Below, piece after piece: positions 29,671 through 39,212 of a stretch of 64,000 nt of DNA. Each line of letters starts with the position of its first letter. The stretch's first letter is position 1. Made by a program: the position numbers and the translations under genes. Origin of the DNA: Pseudoalteromonas rubra (GTDB taxonomy: Bacteria > Pseudomonadota > Gammaproteobacteria > Enterobacterales > Alteromonadaceae); NCBI RefSeq assembly GCF_001482385.1, contig NZ_CP013611.1, positions 3,913,501-3,977,500 of the forward strand. Reading direction: 5' to 3'. The notes under the pieces are model-generated. The model had not been told where the DNA came from, did no database searches, and saw only the letters and a list, made by a program, of their open reading frames with translations.

Positions 29671-30387
29671 TTATCCCACAAACTGTCCAGCCAATATGGC
29701 CTGCGTAAACTGCATTTTTAGATAAAACCCGCGTGGCAGGGTTTTTATGAGTTTGCCCTGTGGGCCAATGGCGTCGGTCAGCGCTTTACTGTTGGCGGCT
29801 TTTGGCCTTATTTGCATCACTTCACCGAGTTTGCCACTGATCTCATCCACACGTCCCAGTGCAATCAATTCAATTTGTTCTTCCCAGTCTCGCTGGAGCT
29901 GATGCTCCTGAATCGCATTTGGTTGCCATAAAAAACCGGTCCCTATGGTGCGGTCAACCGGGGCAATGTCCCGCTCCGCTAAAATGGGCAGCCACAATAC
30001 ATGATTGAGCTTTTTCTTTACCGTACTGTCTTGCCAGCGTAGCCCCGTCAGATTGGTGAGGGGAACCACTGACACATAGGTGGTTTCGAGTGGTTTGCCG
30101 TGATAGCCAATGGGCAGGGTTTTTAGCTCGACACCGATAAATTCAAAGTCAGGCACAGGTTTAGAGCCTGCGCTGGCACCCAATACATATTCAATGAGCT
30201 GACCTGGCCAGCCCTTTTCCCGGGTCAGGTCTTGTGGGGTTTTGAAATGAAACTGCGCAGCCAGTTCTCCCAGGGTTTGCCCGGCGATGGCATCCACACG
30301 GGTCATGAGTTCTGCAATGGATTGGGGTGGGGTGGGCTTTTGCACAGTCTGGCTCGTTACTATCTGATTGACTGCGTATGGTAACAA
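29671..30387 (-). CDS. mutH: DNA mismatch repair endonuclease MutH
   Basis: A 238-residue type II restriction-fold endonuclease that nicks the unmethylated strand at hemimethylated GATC sites after MutS-MutL signalling. The catalytic triad is visible as Asp80, Glu87 and Lys89 in DFEFIGVELKT, with the D-x6-E-x-K spacing of E. coli MutH. The YHGKPLETTYVS and GYLIKTLPRGFYL-like segments also match. Its presence implies Dam-directed repair, consistent with a gammaproteobacterial host. It is divergent from rppH across a 389-base region rich in DnaA-box-like sites. Confidence 0.93.
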   Translation of the reverse strand: MLPYAVNQIVTSQTVQKPTPPQSIAELMTRVDAIAGQTLGELAAQFHFKTPQDLTREKGWPGQLIEYVLGASAGSKPVPDFEFIGVELKTLPIGYHGKPLETTYVSVVPLTNLTGLRWQDSTVKKKLNHVLWLPILAERDIAPVDRTIGTGFLWQPNAIQEHQLQRDWEEQIELIALGRVDEISGKLGEVMQIRPKAANSKALTDAIGPQGKLIKTLPRGFYLKMQFTQAILAGQFVG

Positions 30388-30401
30388 AAATAAATAGAAA
30401 A

Positions 30402-30687
30402 TGTGGATGAAAACAGCTTTGTGCGTTTTTTGAACGCCTTGTCTGTGGGTTACTCTTTAAGCTGTGACTTTCTTACTCTTTAGGCTTAATTTTATGATTT
30501 GTATGAACTTTTTAAATTTAACTCAACATCATTCAGAGTCAAAAATAGCCAGACATTGGATAAATACAAGTATATAAACATAATTATCCACAGATTCTGT
30601 GGAGAAAATGCAAATTTGACTAGGTTATTGTGGATTTGTTTGTAAAATCATCATGAATAGTTAAACTTATGCACAAGTTGTGGGTAA
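30402..30687. promoter_or_regulatory. Cluster of DnaA-box-like 9-mers in the mutH-rppH interval
   Basis: The 389-base gap holds no gene. It contains one perfect DnaA box TTATCCACA (30584-30592). Four single-mismatch 9-mers lie at 30402-30410, 30598-30606, 30667-30675 and 30679-30687. Two double-mismatch sites lie at 30444-30452 and 30629-30637. The perfect box and its neighbour form an inverted pair around TCCACAGATTCTGTGGA. The stretch between them is AT-rich. The promoter of rppH must also lie here. Matches were found by eye against the E. coli consensus. Confidence 0.55.
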
Positions 30688-30776
30688 GTTGCGTAAAAGC
30701 AGGAATTAAATTTGCCCAGTGCTCTGAGTTGTGGAACAATCAAAATCATATCAAACAAATATACGAGGCACTTAAG

Positions 30777-31298
30777 GTGATTGATGCCGAAGGATTTCGT
30801 GCCAATGTAGGAATTGTTATTTGTAACAATCAGGGGCAGGTATTTTGGGCGCGACGCTATGGCCAGCATTCATGGCAGTTTCCGCAAGGGGGTGTGGATG
30901 AAGGTGAAACGCCCGAGCAGACCATGTACCGCGAACTGCATGAAGAGGTTGGGCTACGACCGGAAGATGTGGAAATCGTTGCCAGCTCAAAACATTGGTT
31001 ACGTTATAAATTGCCAAAGCGACTGATCCGTAAAGACTCAAGTCCAGTGTGTATTGGCCAGAAGCAAAAATGGTTTCTGCTGAAACTCAAGTGCAAAGAT
31101 GAAGATGTAGACTTAATGCGCACACATCACCCCGAATTTGATGATTGGCGTTGGGTCAGTTACTGGTATCCCGTGCGCCAGGTTGTGTCGTTTAAACGCG
31201 ATGTATACCGCAGGGTGATGAAAGAGTTTGCCCCCTTTGCGATGCCTTTTAATCGTAAAGAACATGCACATAAAGACCACCACTGGAGACGCCGTTAG
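30777..31298 (+). CDS. rppH: RNA pyrophosphohydrolase RppH
   Basis: A 173-residue Nudix hydrolase that removes pyrophosphate from 5' ends of mRNA and so starts RNase E decay. The GTG at 30777 has GAGG 8 bases upstream and gives the family N-terminus ([17 protein letters not shown]). Longer in-frame extension to 30669 adds 36 non-conserved residues inside the regulatory interval. The Nudix box is [20 protein letters not shown] (about 38-57) followed by VGL. Gene order mutH-rppH-ptsP is conserved in gammaproteobacteria. Confidence 0.93.
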   Translation: MIDAEGFRANVGIVICNNQGQVFWARRYGQHSWQFPQGGVDEGETPEQTMYRELHEEVGLRPEDVEIVASSKHWLRYKLPKRLIRKDSSPVCIGQKQKWFLLKLKCKDEDVDLMRTHHPEFDDWRWVSYWYPVRQVVSFKRDVYRRVMKEFAPFAMPFNRKEHAHKDHHWRRR

Positions 31299-31391
31299 AT
31301 AGCACAGCGTATCGTCACCAGTGTTGGCTATGCTTAACAGAAAGAGTAAATGAGCAGTACAGAGCGATTTCTACCAATTTAGGAGTCAGGC

Positions 31392-33671
31392 GTGTTAGCA
31401 ACATTACGAACCATCGCGGAGGTAGTCTCACAGCAGGATAACCTCGAAATGGCCTTATCTCGCTTTGTGATGATGGTTAAGGAGGCAATGCAAACTGAGT
31501 GTTGTTCCGTTTACTTTGCCGATTATAGCCAGGACAACTTTGTATTGATGGCCAGTGACGGCCTCAATCCGGACGCCGTTGGCCAGTTTCGGGTCGGCTT
31601 CACAGAGGGTCTGGTTGGGTTGGTTGCCCAGCGTGAAGAGCCCATCAATATCGCGCATGCCCAGAGTCACCCTAGATTCAAATTACACGACGAGGTGCAC
31701 GAAGAGGGCTACAATGCCTTTTTGTCAGTGCCTGTCGTACATCAACGAAAAGTGCTGGGCGTGATTGTGGTGCAGCAACGAGAAGAGCGCGTCTTCAGCC
31801 ATGATGAGGAGTCCTTCTTAATTACGCTGTCTGCTCAGCTGGCCTCACAACTTGCACAGGTAGAACTGCAATCTGTCCTGAAGCAGGATGCCTCTAGTCA
31901 TAAAACATCAGTGCTCAAGGGGGTGGCAAGCGCGCCAGGTATTGCCCTTGGTGAAGCATTTGTGGTCATTCCAAAGCTCGACTTTGCCAGTATTGAATCT
32001 CAGCAGTGTGAACATATGCATCAGCAGCGGCAGCTATTCCAACAGGCGGTTGCCGCGACCCGACAAGAATTTCATGTGCTGAAAAACACCCTCAGTGATT
32101 CGTTACCGAAAGAAGCACTGGCTGTATTTGAAGTGTATCAGCAGCTGCTGGATGCGCGCAGCCTGGGTCAGCGCGTTGAACAGCAGCTGGAGCAAGGGTG
32201 GAATGCCAAATCTGCGTTAAAGCATGTGATTATCGAACTGGTGGCGCAGTTTGAAGCTATGTCCGATCCTTATATACGTGAGCGGGCGGTTGATGTTCGA
32301 GATCTGGGACTCAGAGTTTTGCATCATCTGGTCAGCACTGAGAGCATGGTTAAGAGTCATCCGGATAACACCATTTTAATTGCCAATGAACTGACACCGG
32401 CGATGCTGGCCGAGGTTCCTAAAAACAAGCTTAAAGGGGTCATCAGTGTACATGGCTCGGCAAATTCGCATGCCTCTATTTTGACCCGGGCAATGGGGAT
32501 CCCCGCTATCTGGGGGATTGAAGACATTCCTTTGTTGCAGTTCGATGGCAAAGATATGATCCTCGATGCTTACGCCGGGCGTGTCTATATTTCGCCATCC
32601 GACGTGTTGCGCAATGAATACTCAGCACTGAAGCTTAAAGAGGGTCAGCTACATGACAAATTTGAAGCTGAGCACCATTTATCTTCTGTCACCCTGGACG
32701 GTGAGCGGATCAGCCTGTTGCTCAACGCAGGCCTGGACTTATCTACCGAGCACCTCAGTGCCAAATATTGTGATGGTGTAGGATTATATCGTACCGAAGC
32801 CTGGTTTATGCAGCGTGGACAGTTTCCTTCTCAGGCTGAGCAGGAGAGCTGGTATCGCGATGTGCTGGCACGTTATCATCCTGAACCTGTCATTATGCGT
32901 ACGCTCGACATTGGCGGTGACAAGGTACTGGACTACTTTAACATCAGTGAGGATAACCCCTTTCTTGGCTGGCGCGGGATCCGGGTTACGCTGGATCACC
33001 CTGAGCTGTTCTTAGATCAACTTAAGGCCATGCTTAAAGCCAATGCAGGTCTGGGCAATTTACGTATTATGCTGCCTATGGTCAGTCATACCGAGGAAGT
33101 GGATGAAGCTTTGGGGTTACTGGAGCAAGCCTACTTTGAACTACAGGAAGAGTGGGCCGACCAATTTTATACCATAGATAAACCCGATATTGGCGTGATG
33201 CTTGAAGTACCATCGAGTATCTTTTTATTACCTGAATGGGCTGAAAAAGTCGATTTTTGCTCAGTTGGCAGTAATGATTTAACGCAATATCTGCTGGCGG
33301 TAGACAGGGCCAATGCACAGGTTGCAGAGCTGTTTGAGCCGTATCATCCCAGTGTGTTGCGGGTATTGAAAAAAATTGCCGATGATTGCCAGCAGCTGGA
33401 GCTGCCCTTCAGTTTATGTGGTGAACTGGGTGGTGAACCTGAAGGCGCCATTTTACTTGTGGCGATGGGATTTCGTCGCCTCAGTATGAATATTTCGTCT
33501 TTGAACAAAATAAAATGGACACTGCGTCGGCTTGCCGTCAAAGATATGGAGGCCTTACTTACTCAGTGCCTCACAGCATCCAGTGCCAAACAGGTTCACC
33601 GGCTATTGCGTGAATTTTTGATAGCGCATGGACTAAGCGAGTTACTTTATACCAAAAGTGATACAGCCTGA
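31392..33671 (+). CDS. ptsP: PtsP, enzyme I-Ntr (PEP-protein phosphotransferase)
   Basis: A 759-residue nitrogen-PTS enzyme I (748 in E. coli). An N-terminal GAF domain (about 15-160) precedes the HPr-binding and phospho-His domain (active His360 in VHGSANSHASIL) and the C-terminal PEP-binding barrel (LLNAGLDLS, DGVGLYRTE, RTLDIGGDK, GSNDLTQYLLA, and the Cys in FSLCGELGGE). It starts with GTG at 31392, with AGGAG at 31381-31385. It passes phosphate from PEP to NPr and then EIIA-Ntr, linking nitrogen and potassium status to regulation. NPr and EIIA-Ntr are not in the window. Confidence 0.94.
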   Translation: MLATLRTIAEVVSQQDNLEMALSRFVMMVKEAMQTECCSVYFADYSQDNFVLMASDGLNPDAVGQFRVGFTEGLVGLVAQREEPINIAHAQSHPRFKLHDEVHEEGYNAFLSVPVVHQRKVLGVIVVQQREERVFSHDEESFLITLSAQLASQLAQVELQSVLKQDASSHKTSVLKGVASAPGIALGEAFVVIPKLDFASIESQQCEHMHQQRQLFQQAVAATRQEFHVLKNTLSDSLPKEALAVFEVYQQLLDARSLGQRVEQQLEQGWNAKSALKHVIIELVAQFEAMSDPYIRERAVDVRDLGLRVLHHLVSTESMVKSHPDNTILIANELTPAMLAEVPKNKLKGVISVHGSANSHASILTRAMGIPAIWGIEDIPLLQFDGKDMILDAYAGRVYISPSDVLRNEYSALKLKEGQLHDKFEAEHHLSSVTLDGERISLLLNAGLDLSTEHLSAKYCDGVGLYRTEAWFMQRGQFPSQAEQESWYRDVLARYHPEPVIMRTLDIGGDKVLDYFNISEDNPFLGWRGIRVTLDHPELFLDQLKAMLKANAGLGNLRIMLPMVSHTEEVDEALGLLEQAYFELQEEWADQFYTIDKPDIGVMLEVPSSIFLLPEWAEKVDFCSVGSNDLTQYLLAVDRANAQVAELFEPYHPSVLRVLKKIADDCQQLELPFSLCGELGGEPEGAILLVAMGFRRLSMNISSLNKIKWTLRRLAVKDMEALLTQCLTASSAKQVHRLLREFLIAHGLSELLYTKSDTA

Positions 33672-33737
33672 ACCACGACTGGAGGCGTCTGTTCAGATAC
33701 GTTACTATAACGCGCCCATAATAATAAGAGTGTCTTT

Positions 33738-34550
33738 ATGACAATCAGTGTGTTACTCATTTTGAGCTGCGCCTTGCTTGGCTGTGTGGTTGGTTTTCTC
33801 GCAGGACTACTTGGCATTGGCGGCGGCTTGATCATTGTTCCGGTACTGTCGGCAATTTTATTGTATTTCGAGGTGCTGGCTGATGAACATGTGATTATTG
33901 TGGCCATTGCCACGTCTTTGGCGTCGATATTATTTACGTCAACCTCCTCTGCGCTGGCGCATCACCGAAATCGTAACGTGCCCTGGGAGATTGCGCCCTG
34001 GGTGATGACGGGCGTGGCTCTGGGGGCTTTAGTCAGCGGCTTTATGGTTTCCCTGAGCCCGGTGCACTGGGTAAAGTGGACGTTTGTCATTTCTGTGTTG
34101 CTTATTGCCATTAAAATGGTCTTCAGTTCTCAATCGTCGGCCCCCGACAAGCCACGCGATTTGCCGTCAGGCCCGGTTTTAACCGCCATCACCACCCTGA
34201 TGGGCGCTCTGTCTGCGATGATAGGCATTGGTGGAGGTGTACTGATCGTACCGCTGCTGAGCTATTTTTCAGTTGATATGCGCAAAGCGATAGGCTGCGC
34301 GGCGGTCAGTGGAATTGTGATTGCCTTGTTTGGCTCCGTTGGCTACATAGTGTCGGGTGGACAGGCATTGAAATTAGCAGACGGTTTTGCCGGTTTTGTG
34401 TATTTACCGGCATTATTTGGTATTGTGCTGACATCCTGGTTTGTCGCGCCAATGGGCGCCAAAGCAACGCACTATCTGCCGGTGCCAGTGATTAAGAAAG
34501 TGTTCGCGTTACTGCTCGTGGTGATTGCGGGAAAAATGTTATTTTATTGA
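33738..34550 (+). CDS. TauE/SafE family sulfite/anion exporter-like membrane protein
   Basis: A 270-residue polytopic protein with about eight predicted helices in two similar halves. Each half contains the family motif: GLLGIGGGLIIVPVL near residue 23 and AMIGIGGGVLIVPLL near 163. TauE/SafE members move sulfite, sulfoacetate or other small anions across the inner membrane, but specificity cannot be read from sequence. It lies 66 bases after ptsP and 9 bases before lgt, the common order in Vibrio and Pseudoalteromonas. Confidence 0.88.
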   Translation: MTISVLLILSCALLGCVVGFLAGLLGIGGGLIIVPVLSAILLYFEVLADEHVIIVAIATSLASILFTSTSSALAHHRNRNVPWEIAPWVMTGVALGALVSGFMVSLSPVHWVKWTFVISVLLIAIKMVFSSQSSAPDKPRDLPSGPVLTAITTLMGALSAMIGIGGGVLIVPLLSYFSVDMRKAIGCAAVSGIVIALFGSVGYIVSGGQALKLADGFAGFVYLPALFGIVLTSWFVAPMGAKATHYLPVPVIKKVFALLLVVIAGKMLFY

Positions 34551-34559
34551 GGGAAAGCG

Positions 34560-35354
34560 ATGGCTTTGCAGTTTCCAGAAATCGATCCAATTATATTTTC
34601 GATTGGACCCCTAAGTGTGCGCTGGTATGGCGTGATGTATTTAATCGGTTTTGCGTTTGCCATGTGGTGGGCGAATAAAGAAGCCGATAAGCCCAATTCG
34701 GGGTGGACCAAAGATGAAGTCAGTGACCTGCTGTTTTATGGCATGTTGGGGGTCATCCTGGGCGGACGAATAGGCTACGTCTTGTTTTATCAGTTCAACC
34801 TCTTCCTTGAAAATCCGATGTATCTGCTGCGCATTGATCAGGGCGGCATGTCCTTCCACGGTGGTGCATTGGGCGTGATAGCGGGTATCTTTATTTTTGC
34901 CTGGCGATTCAATAAATCTCCGCTGGCGGTTGGCGACTTTGTGGTTCCCATGGTACCGGTAGGCCTGCTGGCAGGACGTATTGGTAACTTTATCAATGGT
35001 GAGCTTTGGGGCCGTGCTACAGATGTTCCGTGGGCCGTCGTTTTCCCAACGGGAGGCTCGATTGCGCGTCATCCATCACAGCTTTACGAGGCGTTTCTGG
35101 AAGGACTGGTATTGTTCATCATGCTGATCTGGTACAGAAAGCAGCCACGTCCGGCTGGCAGCGTGGCAGGTTTGTTCCTGCTTGGATATGGTACTTTCCG
35201 TTTCATCGTTGAGTATTTCCGTGAACCGGATGCCCATATCGGTTTGTATGCCGGTATGATTTCTCAGGGACAGATCTTGTCTTTACCTATGGTGATCGGT
35301 GGCCTGGGCCTGATGCTCTGGAGCCACAAGCGCATCGCAACTGCCCGCGCATAA
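34560..35354 (+). CDS. lgt: Prolipoprotein diacylglyceryl transferase
   Basis: A 264-residue inner-membrane enzyme that transfers diacylglyceryl to the lipobox cysteine of prolipoproteins. Seven helices are expected. The Lgt signature [14 protein letters not shown] (about 139-152) and the essential-His region SFHGGALG are intact. The ATG follows the TauE gene by 9 bases with GAGGGAA upstream. Its activity would be needed for the many lipoproteins encoded in this window (SapA, the SPOR and FlgO-type proteins). Confidence 0.95.
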   Translation: MALQFPEIDPIIFSIGPLSVRWYGVMYLIGFAFAMWWANKEADKPNSGWTKDEVSDLLFYGMLGVILGGRIGYVLFYQFNLFLENPMYLLRIDQGGMSFHGGALGVIAGIFIFAWRFNKSPLAVGDFVVPMVPVGLLAGRIGNFINGELWGRATDVPWAVVFPTGGSIARHPSQLYEAFLEGLVLFIMLIWYRKQPRPAGSVAGLFLLGYGTFRFIVEYFREPDAHIGLYAGMISQGQILSLPMVIGGLGLMLWSHKRIATARA

Positions 35355-35360
35355 ATGTCA

Positions 35361-35386
35361 GTGGGCCCCAGATCTCAGGGGCCCAC
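35361..35386 (+). terminator. Strong hairpin after lgt
   Basis: GTGGGCCCC (35361-35369) and GGGGCCCAC (35378-35386) form a perfect 9-bp stem with an 8-base loop, just after the lgt stop. No T tract follows, so it may be an mRNA-stabilising 3' end rather than an intrinsic terminator. Confidence 0.55.
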
Positions 35387-35503
35387 ATTGCCTGCCAATA
35401 AATCCCGTCGTGAATTAGTTACCCCAGCGTGCGAACGTAGTATACTTTCGTGCCAGATAAGCCCTGAGTCGGGTTATTAGTGAGATAATTTGAGGAGTAA
35501 AGC

Positions 35504-36337
35504 ATGAAAGTGTATTTGGAGTTGTTGCGAGATGTATTAGAAAACGGCACCCAGAAAGGGGACCGCACTGGTACTGGTACGCGCTCCGTATTTGGTCGTC
35601 AAATTCGTCACAACCTCCAGGATGGTTTTCCGTTGCTGACCACCAAAAAGCTGCACTTCAAGAGCATTGCCAATGAGCTGATCTGGTTTCTTAGAGGCGA
35701 TACCAATAAAACCTGGTTAAATGAAAACGGGGTGAAAATCTGGGATGAGTGGGCACTGGAAAACGGCGACCTTGGCCCAATTTATGGCAAGCAGTGGACG
35801 GCGTGGCCGACCAAAGACGGCGGAGAAGTTAATCAAATAGACTATGTGGTTGATACGCTCAAAAATAATCCGAACAGTCGTCGCATCTTATTCCATGGCT
35901 GGAATGTTGAGTATCTGCCCGATGAGTCGATGAGTCCGCAAGAAAATGTTCAGGCCGGTCGTATGGCTTTACCGCCTTGCCACCTGCTTTATCAGTTCTA
36001 CGTGGCAGATGGTAAATTATCCGGGCAGCTGTATATTCGTAGCTCAGATATTTTTCTGGGGCTGCCGTATAACATCGCCAGTTTGTCTTTGTTGGTGCAT
36101 ATGCTGGCGCAACAATGCGACCTTGAACCAGGAGAAGTGATTGTGAGCTTTGGTGATTTGCATGCCTACTCAAATCATATGGCGCAGATTGAGCAGCAGT
36201 TACAGCGCGAACCGAAAGGCCTGCCGACACTCAATATCCTGCGTAAGCCAGAGTCTATTTATGATTACCGTTTCGAAGATTTTGCAATAGAGGGGTATGA
36301 TGCCGACCCTAACATTAAAGCACCTGTTGCGATTTAG
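35504..36337 (+). CDS. thyA: Thymidylate synthase
   Basis: A 277-residue enzyme making dTMP from dUMP with methylenetetrahydrofolate. The catalytic Cys159 lies in [13 protein letters not shown], with [17 protein letters not shown] and [11 protein letters not shown] as further signatures. It is 13 residues longer than E. coli ThyA, with the extra residues in the variable region near 95-115. TGAGGAG precedes the ATG. A compact hairpin terminator follows. Confidence 0.96.
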   Translation: MKVYLELLRDVLENGTQKGDRTGTGTRSVFGRQIRHNLQDGFPLLTTKKLHFKSIANELIWFLRGDTNKTWLNENGVKIWDEWALENGDLGPIYGKQWTAWPTKDGGEVNQIDYVVDTLKNNPNSRRILFHGWNVEYLPDESMSPQENVQAGRMALPPCHLLYQFYVADGKLSGQLYIRSSDIFLGLPYNIASLSLLVHMLAQQCDLEPGEVIVSFGDLHAYSNHMAQIEQQLQREPKGLPTLNILRKPESIYDYRFEDFAIEGYDADPNIKAPVAI

Positions 36338-36363
36338 GGTGCAAAAGGCGTAATATGTAGTTG

Positions 36364-36386
36364 GCGGCCAGTGAAGGCCGCTTGTT
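36364..36386 (+). terminator. Terminator of thyA
   Basis: GCGGCC (36364-36369), loop AGTGAA, GGCCGC (36376-36381) then TTGTT. A short but GC-pure stem. Confidence 0.65.
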
Positions 36387-36406
36387 ATAAAAGGAGCACG
36401 ACAACG

Positions 36407-37021
36407 ATGTTGAACCATTCCAGCATGTGCCATCAACGCACCAAAACACCTGCGATAACGCATGCGATATTACTTGCAGGCACTGTGCTCTTATCTGCTT
36501 GCAGCTCGAATCCATCACCAGATGAAGAGGCCGAGGCGCTTGCCCGGGCTGAATTAATCAAAACCTACAATCAGCACAAAGCCAATATTGAACGAGTCGC
36601 TAAGATGGAGCAGGACCTGTCTCAGCTGCTGACTTTGTTATCTGATTCCAGTGGGGTTGAGCCAATTGAAGAAAAGCTGATGCAGCCAGAAAAACCCGTT
36701 ACTACCCACCGGGCGGAGCCGACTGCTGTCACTAACACCTTTGCTACACCGGGACAAAATCAGTTTGTGGTGCAATTTGGTCGTCACCTGTTAGATACGC
36801 GTGCAGAGGCACAGAATCAACGGATTAAAGCATCTCTGTCACTAATACAAAGTTATTATCCTGAGATGTTTAATGCCGTTTCAATTTATTCACAATCACC
36901 CTCACAAAATGGCTCTCAGTTCTTCATTACGCAGGCTTCCGGGTTTGGTTCTGAGCAAGAAAGGCGTTTATTTTGCCGCTTAATTAAGGCCAGTGGTCAA
37001 CCATGCAAATTGGTTAACTAG
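36407..37021 (+). CDS. SPOR-like domain lipoprotein at the start of the chaperone-usher locus
   Basis: A 204-residue predicted lipoprotein. The ATG at 36407 has AAGGAG 11 bases upstream; the lipobox LLSACSS ends the hydrophobic segment near residue 33. A short coiled coil (KANIERVAKMEQDLSQLLTLL) is followed by a linker. The C-terminal 80 residues have the SPOR pattern: QFVVQFGRH, then SYYPE, then SQFFITQASGFGS, then LFCRLIKASGQPCKLV with a Cys pair. The gene at 42201 has the same plan and similar coiled-coil wording (IEQDLDLLSTQL), so the two appear paralogous and bracket the pilus genes. SPOR domains bind denuded peptidoglycan. A peptidoglycan-anchoring or pilus-assembly role is inference. 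Confidence 0.68.
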   Translation: MLNHSSMCHQRTKTPAITHAILLAGTVLLSACSSNPSPDEEAEALARAELIKTYNQHKANIERVAKMEQDLSQLLTLLSDSSGVEPIEEKLMQPEKPVTTHRAEPTAVTNTFATPGQNQFVVQFGRHLLDTRAEAQNQRIKASLSLIQSYYPEMFNAVSIYSQSPSQNGSQFFITQASGFGSEQERRLFCRLIKASGQPCKLVN

Positions 37022-37246
37022 CTAAAAATATTGAAATTAAATTAAAGTTTTAGTATTCAGGTACGATATATTAGATGTCTGTGTAGTGTTTTTATTCAAG
37101 TTTGAGCACCTTTCTACCCAAGGGCACTCTAACAATGATTAAAAATAACTATAAAGTTGTGGTTTTACGTGTGCATTGGTGATGCGATGCACATGGAATT
37201 TGTTGGCCGACTACGGATACGGCTATTTAATAAAAAGGATAAACTG

Positions 37247-37831
37247 ATGGAAAAGTTAATGAAAAAGTACTCTCTACTCTCAATCCTGGCTGTAATGCCG
37301 GCACTGACTACTGCACAGCCTGCAGAGTTTAAAGCGTCAGTAACAGTAAAAAATGTCTTCACTTTTGAAAATACTGAGCCGCTGAGCTTTGGTACAATTC
37401 GAGCCAGTGGTGACACGGGTGGTGTAGAAACGGCCACCCTGGTTATTTCTGCTAACCCAAATACGGCACCGCGAGCCGCTTCTACGGATGTGGCTAAAGC
37501 CGAAATTGCTATCCTTGAGCCAGGCTCTCCTGCCAAGTTTACTGTTGATGGCGTCGCACCTTATGCATCACTGACCATTACTGACCCGACAGAAACGGAT
37601 GTGCTACCACAAAGCCTGCCACCTGGCACACCGGGTTTTAAGCTGAGCGCTTTTACTTATTATGTGACCTCAGGCACCACCCCTGCTGCTGCAACAACAA
37701 CGGTTCAGGCTGATGCTGATGGTAAAATTGCCTTTAATGTGGGCGCGACACTCACCACTGAGAGCGCAGATAAGGGTAATTACCTTGATGGCGAATATGA
37801 AGGCACTTTTAACGTAGAGCTAAGCTACTAG
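37247..37831 (+). CDS. DUF4402-type secreted pilin-like protein (major subunit candidate)
   Basis: A 194-residue secreted protein. The ATG at 37247 has AAAAGGA upstream and yields a signal peptide cleaved after TTA, before QPAEFKAS. Upstream in-frame starts are unconvincing. The mature part has the DUF4402 pattern: a beta strand, the PLSFGTIRA motif, a TLVISANP strand, and a final GEYEGTFNVELSY strand. Proteins of this family are found with atypical chaperone-usher systems and are thought to be fimbrial subunits. The closing beta strand ending in aromatic Tyr is typical of chaperone-bound pilins. The 225-base AT-rich leader upstream probably holds the locus promoter. Confidence 0.72.
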   Translation: MEKLMKKYSLLSILAVMPALTTAQPAEFKASVTVKNVFTFENTEPLSFGTIRASGDTGGVETATLVISANPNTAPRAASTDVAKAEIAILEPGSPAKFTVDGVAPYASLTITDPTETDVLPQSLPPGTPGFKLSAFTYYVTSGTTPAAATTTVQADADGKIAFNVGATLTTESADKGNYLDGEYEGTFNVELSY

Positions 37832-37866
37832 TGTGCAGAGGCGGGCAAGGTGCCCGCTGGTCTCCC

Positions 37867-38322
37867 ATGAAGGCGCTGTTTGTGTTTTTGGGCTTGTTCT
37901 GTAGCTGGTGCAGTCAGGCCAATATTATACATAATGCGGATCTGAGTTTCGGCACTATTATTGTGGCGGACCCCAGTGTTGCAAGCAGTGTTGTTGTGTC
38001 ACCTGGAGGTGGCACCAGCTCATCGGGTAGCATTCATGTGATCAAAAAAGGGCACCCGGCTGAACTCCTGCTGGAATCGTTTCCTGCGGGTGTTTATCTG
38101 AATATATCGACTGATTTGCTCAATGACCAATTGGCGCATAGTAACCTAATCACTGCGGGAAAGCTGAGTGTGACTAAGCTACATCATCCTGCCAGGGTAT
38201 TCACCGACCGGGATGGCCGCGCCCGTCTGCTAATTGGCGGAACGTTACAAAGCCAGGCTTCAGCAGCGCTCTATGTAGATGGTCAATATGCAACGACAGT
38301 CAGTATCGAAGTAAGCTATTAA
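37867..38322 (+). CDS. DUF4402-type secreted pilin-like protein (minor subunit candidate)
   Basis: A 151-residue secreted protein, 35 bases after the larger subunit gene. The ATG at 37867 gives a signal peptide ending CSQA, before NIIHNADLS. The motif DLSFGTIIVADPS and the last strand QYATTVSIEVSY mirror the previous protein (LSFGTIRA; EGTFNVELSY), so the two are diverged paralogues. A Gly/Ser-rich loop (PGGGTSSSGS) follows the motif. Its smaller size suggests a tip or minor subunit; this is inference. Confidence 0.7.
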   Translation: MKALFVFLGLFCSWCSQANIIHNADLSFGTIIVADPSVASSVVVSPGGGTSSSGSIHVIKKGHPAELLLESFPAGVYLNISTDLLNDQLAHSNLITAGKLSVTKLHHPARVFTDRDGRARLLIGGTLQSQASAALYVDGQYATTVSIEVSY

Positions 38323-38385
38323 CTTAGCTATTAGCCGGTAAACACCGGGACTCGCCTTCATGAGCAGTAAAATAGGCAAAATTCA

Positions 38386-39198
38386 ATGAAGTATATTACC
38401 CACATCGTATTGTTCGCCCTGCTGTTTTGTACAACACACGTGTACGCGAACTTATTGATTTCCCCGACTCGGGTTGTCTTTGATGAGCGACAACGCAGTG
38501 CCAAGGTGTTTCTGATTAACAGCAGTCAGGAATATAAAACCTATCGTCTGAGCTTTAAAGAAAAGCTGGCATTGCCACAAGGTGGCTACACAGATGTGTC
38601 TGAGCAGGAAAACCCTATGCGTTTGAGTGGCTTACTCAGAATGACACCAAAACAAGTTCGTCTAGCGCCTGGTGAACGTCAGGTCGTTAAGCTGGCTTTG
38701 CGCCGTCAAAGAAACATGGCAGCGGGAGAGTACCGCTCGCACCTGTTCTTTCAGGCATTACCTGAGAAAAAAAATCAGGATCAGGAAGGGGTGGGGATCA
38801 GGCTCAATATGATCATGAGCTACAGCATCCCGCTGATCTACCGTCAGTCTGCATCCTCACCTCAGGTGTCCATTGATGAAGCCTCTCTGAGCCGTGGCAA
38901 GACGGGGAAATTGGAAACGGTTAACCTGACTTTGTCGCGCAAAGGGGATGCCAGTCCTTTTGGCGGTGTGCGCGTTTTCTGGCGAGCCCAAAACAGAGCG
39001 AACTGGGAGGAGGCAGCACTGGTTAACAGCTTCAGCATTTATCCGGAGCTCAGTCAGGCACAATTGCAGCTGAAACTGCTGACACCAGAGATGTTCCAGG
39101 GAGTACGTTCCGGGCAGCTAAAAGTGGTTTATACAGGCAGTGGTGAATATAAAGGACAGTCATTTGCCGAGCGTATTTTCTCCATTGCTGTGCCCTGA
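38386..39198 (+). CDS. PapD-like periplasmic fimbrial chaperone
   Basis: A 270-residue periplasmic protein with a signal peptide ending VYA before NLLISPTR. The N-terminal immunoglobulin-like domain shows chaperone landmarks: ISPTRVVFDERQRSAKVFLINSS at its start, and RMTPKQVRLAPGERQVVKLALRRQ as the subunit-binding edge strand with basic residues. A second beta domain follows. It is longer and more basic than classical FimC/PapD and resembles chaperones of archaic or alternative systems. The usher gene starts 14 bases downstream. Confidence 0.8.
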   Translation: MKYITHIVLFALLFCTTHVYANLLISPTRVVFDERQRSAKVFLINSSQEYKTYRLSFKEKLALPQGGYTDVSEQENPMRLSGLLRMTPKQVRLAPGERQVVKLALRRQRNMAAGEYRSHLFFQALPEKKNQDQEGVGIRLNMIMSYSIPLIYRQSASSPQVSIDEASLSRGKTGKLETVNLTLSRKGDASPFGGVRVFWRAQNRANWEEAALVNSFSIYPELSQAQLQLKLLTPEMFQGVRSGQLKVVYTGSGEYKGQSFAERIFSIAVP

Positions 39199-39212
39199 AT
39201 ACAGGCTCGTTA

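Noticed and set aside
30669-30776. Longer N-terminus for RppH starting at 30669
   Set aside because: The extra 36 residues are not like the family, lie within the DnaA-box-like regulatory interval, and the GTG at 30777 has a well-spaced GAGG and gives the conserved N-terminus.
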